NCBI GenBank assembly: GCA_963932465.1 | Contig: OZ010787.1 | Coordinates: 18,741,936-18,805,935, forward strand | Source of the DNA: Maratus speciosus | Lineage: Eukaryota > Arthropoda > Arachnida > Araneae > Salticidae | Length of the DNA stretch: 64,000 nucleotides | Direction of reading: 5' to 3' | In this document: in pieces, positions 60,680-64,000 of the stretch | How positions within the stretch are numbered: the stretch's first letter is position 1 | Layout of the letters: each line of letters starts with the position of its first letter | Translations under genes and position numbers: made by a program | Notes under the pieces: model-generated | The model's input: the letters and a program-made list of their open reading frames with translations, nothing else | Told to the model about the DNA's origin: nothing | Database searches by the model: none

Positions 60680-62870
60680 AATATAATCAATATTGATTTG
60701 CTACTACGGGCGTTTAAACATTGTATAATCAGTGATAGCAAATATGCAAAGCACATGTTAAAACACCGTCATTTAAGTGTTGTAATATATTTTTGAATCA
60801 AAGAAGAAATCATAGATGCTAAATAGTACATTTTTCTGTTTCCCATTTAGTTTTATTATACCATCATCAGGGCTTACTTGAGCTAATTTCAAAATTAAAA
60901 CATCTATCACTAGTTAATCGAACTCTCTAAAATTTGGGCTTACCATTATACTTTATACGTACATGTAAGGGAAAAAAAAACTAGATGAAATTATACATAA
61001 ACGAAACCGAGTGACTCAAGTTACCCCACTGATTGTGGTTACTTGGGCCATATGTATAAAATCAATATTTGCCTCAAGTTAGAATGCCGTTTACGTTTTA
61101 AGTATAAAAATACACAAATGCTCAAGAAATACCATAATTATTATAACAATGCTAAAAAAAATCATGTTCTTAGCAATAAGTTTAAATAAATGATGGGAAT
61201 CCTGTGTTGATTTTTAATCAGACAGAGATACTAATTCTGATGCTTAAAATGGAATGTGTAACGCCCTCTAAATATATTAGGTTCCACAATAGCAATATAT
61301 TTTTTTTCACTTCCACCACATCATCTACAATGCAAACACGTATATATACATTTCTCTAAATGTTGAGCTTCTACGGAAAATTTTTACTTGCAGCTTTCCT
61401 TCATTTTCTATCATTTCAGTAACAATATACCATATAACTCTTTGCATTTTCCTGTTTTATAATTTTCATTGAAGATAAGCTCAACTGTGATGTATGTAGA
61501 CGTATGATTTAAGTATTTCTGTTTGTACGGAGCATTTCTTTGGTGCATTAGGGATTCCATTAGCGTCAGACTTTGTATTGCAGCCATAGTCAATATCAGT
61601 AGAGTCACTTAAAATCACATCACAATATGAATCTGTCAGTGGATACCTACTATAGTGAATTTGAGCCTCTTTTTGGGGTGGTTCAAGTTATCCAAATAGT
61701 GACACAGCCGGTCAAAAAGTAATTAAAAAATAATGAATGCGCTTATAATATCTTAAGTAAATAGGCGCGGGAAGTGAACTTTGAGGCTAGAAAAAGCGTT
61801 ACCTTATCCAAATTAATCAAATATTACTGTTGTTAGACATACAATAGTAAAAAGTAAAATTTAAGATGGATGAAACTTTATAAAATAAATAAATATTTGT
61901 ATTTCCCTGTATTTTCCGTAAATTTGGAAATGCCAGAAACAAGTTATTTGAGCTAAATTGAGCAAAATTCAGACAAGATTCAAAGTGGAAACTGTGGTAC
62001 CAAATCACTACTGAGAATATTGCTTGCAGAGTAACTCATGTTACCCCAGCGGCTCATGTAATTCCCAATAACGGTATTTTAAATCATCTATATTTCATTT
62101 TTGTATTTTATTTATTAATAAAATATAGCCTTCCCCAGTAAAATTACTGATAACATCGGACAATACAAAATAATATAAAACCTCTTCCTTATTTTTTTTA
62201 AGATGCGATGCAGATAAATACAGTTAGGAATTAAAAAAATACTTTTAATCATACTACTTACACATGCTTATAAATTTTAATATCTGTGTAGAATAATGCA
62301 TAAACTTTTAGTACTAAAACAATATCGGAAGAACACTTACAAGTCTTATTAACTTTAAACCGAAGTTAAAAAAAAAAAAAAAAACGACTACTAATATAAT
62401 TATTTCTGTCATGAATAGTCATTTTTTTTCGCAGTTAGGAATTTAAAAATCATTATTCATTCTATTTACTGAGCTGATTTTTAAAAAAATATGTCGAATC
62501 GCATTAAACTCACTTTCGTTGAAAATTATTTTCATATATTTATAATCATATTTGTTTCGAAAACATGAAATATTGTAATAAGCCGTTTTTAAATAGCATC
62601 AGTGTAAAATATGCATAAGAACTTTATGATATTTCATGCGTCTTCAGAAGATTAATTATAAACTGGCAATACAATAATGGCGAAAATTTGGAAAATATTT
62701 TGGGGAAATGTGGTTTTTTAGATTTTAGGTTTGACAGCGCCACTTGGTTTTTGAGCAATACCATAAAAGTTTAAAGATAATTTAATCAAAAATATCATGA
62801 AATAAAGTGAAATGGAAATGACAATAGATGAATGAAAGCGACAATAAATAAGGGGAAGAGCTTAACGGAA
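60680..62870. other. No gene; scattered GTTACCCC motifs
   Basis: CAAGTTACCCCACTG (61,018), GTTCAAGTTATCC (61,681) and CATGTTACCCCAG (62,039) resemble the termini of GGGTAACTT-type TA elements, so a decayed relative probably lies here. No complete pair of ends was defined. The remainder is AT-rich. Confidence 0.4.
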
Positions 62871-62879
62871 CTGTCGAAC

Positions 62880-63190
62880 TCTTTGGTTTACGTTTTTAAG
62901 AATAGGTTCACAAGATTCCCCACAATAGGTCGTTATCTGTAAAGGAGTAATATCCCAGTTCCCTCCAAACTTATAATCTCACAGTGAGAGGGATCGCCAC
63001 ACCACGGATTTTACGTGCAAGTGTATGGCATCCACACGGCAGTGTTTCAACGCAGTGTATCGAACTGAATCGACACTCTAATTATCCGACCACTGTGGAC
63101 CTGGAGAAGGCAGCATAGAGTTTTCATAGATTATCATCTACCCAAATACTAACCACGCTGCTTCAGTTGAATGGGAATCTGGTATTTTAC
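62880..63190 (-). mobile_element. Candidate 5S-rRNA-derived SINE
   Basis: On the minus strand from about 63,170 the sequence reads TGAAGCAGCGTGGTTAGTAT, then TTGGGTAGATGATAATC. This resembles the internal promoter of 5S rRNA: box A (AAGCAGCG) and box C (GGTTAGTACTTGGATGGGAGACC). About 7 bases that lie between AAGCAGCG and GGTTAGTA in 5S are missing. About 250 bp of GC-richer, non-coding body follows (CTCCAGGTCCACAGTGGTCG). That would be SINE3-type architecture. The ends and a tail were not defined. Confidence 0.45.
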
Positions 63191-63856
63191 AACATAGCTG
63201 GTCATTGAAAATAATCAGAATAATGAAGTGAAGTGTCTTGCTTTAACTTTCTCGAACAAAAATATTTTAAATTAATTTTCGAAAATTATAAGCATTGTAA
63301 CCTATATGGAACTATTAATAAAGAGGAACTGACATATCCATAAAATAGTGAAGCTTCAACTGTAACCGCTAACGCAAAAGTTGTATACCGCCGGTCGATA
63401 CTACTACCAGTAGATTTATATAGAAATTTTCAACTTATTTAAACGTCTTATTATTACAAAATTTCAGTCATAAATAATGATAAAAACAGATTTTCATATT
63501 TACTGGTAGGAGTTTAATTTGGCGGTAGTTAGGTCATGCGTTTCCACCATATTGTGACAACCAGGGTAACAAACTGACAGTTTTACAAGGCAAACTGTTA
63601 CCAGTAAAAACAAATAGAAATTTTTGCGATATTTTTCAGAAAAAATGGCCATGAATAAGGCACTTAATTAAGATCTAATTTTCTATTCAATTTTTCTGGT
63701 GGGATGTTTGCCCTGGCGATAATCAGAAACTGAAGATCTGATTTTAAAAAAAAGCAGCCGCCATCTTGTGACAACCTCCTCAGTTACTTCACTTGCAACT
63801 GGTAGACAGTACACTATATGTCTCCTCCTCTTTATTCATAACTCCATTCAGTTAAC
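63191..63856. other. No gene seen
   Basis: AT-rich DNA, no recognised exon or element before the terminal fragment at 63,857. Confidence 0.45.
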
Positions 63857-63918
63857 ATCTTCATTCGATGATTTACGGCAGAGTTAGTAAGGGATATACA
63901 TTTTTATTCCACGACTGA
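63857..63918 (-). mobile_element. End fragment of the CAGTCGTGG palindromic family
   Basis: GATTTACGGCAGAGTTAGTAAG leading to TTCCACGACTGAA matches the right end of the elements at 38.0 and 57.6 kb. Only this end is present. Confidence 0.6.
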
Positions 63919-64000
63919 ACCATGTTTCTTCTCTACCTTTGTTTTAATTTATTTACAGAATATTTTCAGTAACAATTCTTTATTTTTCTATATTATTCCA

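Noticed and set aside
60740..60900. CTGATGATGG on the minus strand as a further hammerhead motif
   Set aside because: No GAAA box at the right distance and no convincing stem II.

Overview
This is AT-rich eukaryotic DNA made almost entirely of mobile elements and their remains. The only host gene visible is represented by its last two coding exons at 12.80-13.04 kb. Several features fit an arthropod: spliceosomal introns of about 80 bp, polyadenylation signals, a Ty3/gypsy element, many Tc1/mariner-type elements, and MITEs (short non-autonomous DNA transposons). The degenerate transposase families resemble those common in spider genomes, so a chelicerate is my best guess. That guess rests on remembered family resemblance and was not searched.

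Layout. 0-5.36 kb: a decayed Ty3/gypsy retrotransposon, with its pol split by another repeat at 2.29-3.22 kb. 5.37-7.26 kb: a degenerate CACTA-type DNA transposon with a clean TTA target duplication. 9.51-12.61 kb: a 3.1-kb fold-back element with arms of about 1.3 kb, itself containing a 0.4-kb fold-back insertion. 12.80-13.04 kb: terminal exons of an unrecognised gene, with a polyA signal at 13.43 kb. 14.7-15.6 kb: a mariner-like remnant. 15.6-22 kb: mostly featureless AT-rich DNA with a small CpG-rich islet near 16.8 kb and a doubtful pseudogene near 21 kb. 22.18-23.97 kb: a tandem satellite with a 327-bp period whose monomers carry YY1-like dyads. 24-30 kb: scattered MITEs (pogo-like, hAT-like, piggyBac-like, fold-back). 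30.1-32.5 kb: a dispersed repeat and a DDE transposon whose right inverted repeat has become a microsatellite. 34.4-35.7 kb: a decayed Tc1. 35.95-38.04 kb: a palindromic TA-inserting element with nested MITEs. 38.6-39.0 and 41.67-41.96 kb: two palindromes carrying hammerhead-like motifs. 39.7-40.4 kb: a 117-bp minisatellite. 43.6-48.2 kb: three copies of one TA-MITE family. 48.5-49.8 kb: a repeat resembling one I know from Lepidoptera. 50.2-50.8 kb: an internally deleted transposon. 52.27-53.80 kb: a structurally intact Tc1 with a full-length 346-residue transposase. 55.9-60.7 kb: two nests of elements inside elements. 62.9-63.2 kb: a possible 5S-rRNA-derived SINE.

The genes do not form a pathway. 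The common theme is DNA transposition. Transposase sources (one intact, about six dead) sit among many non-autonomous derivatives with matching types of ends: TA-flanked Tc1/mariner-like, TTAA-flanked piggyBac-like, and 8-bp-duplication hAT-like. Nested insertions give a relative order of arrival.
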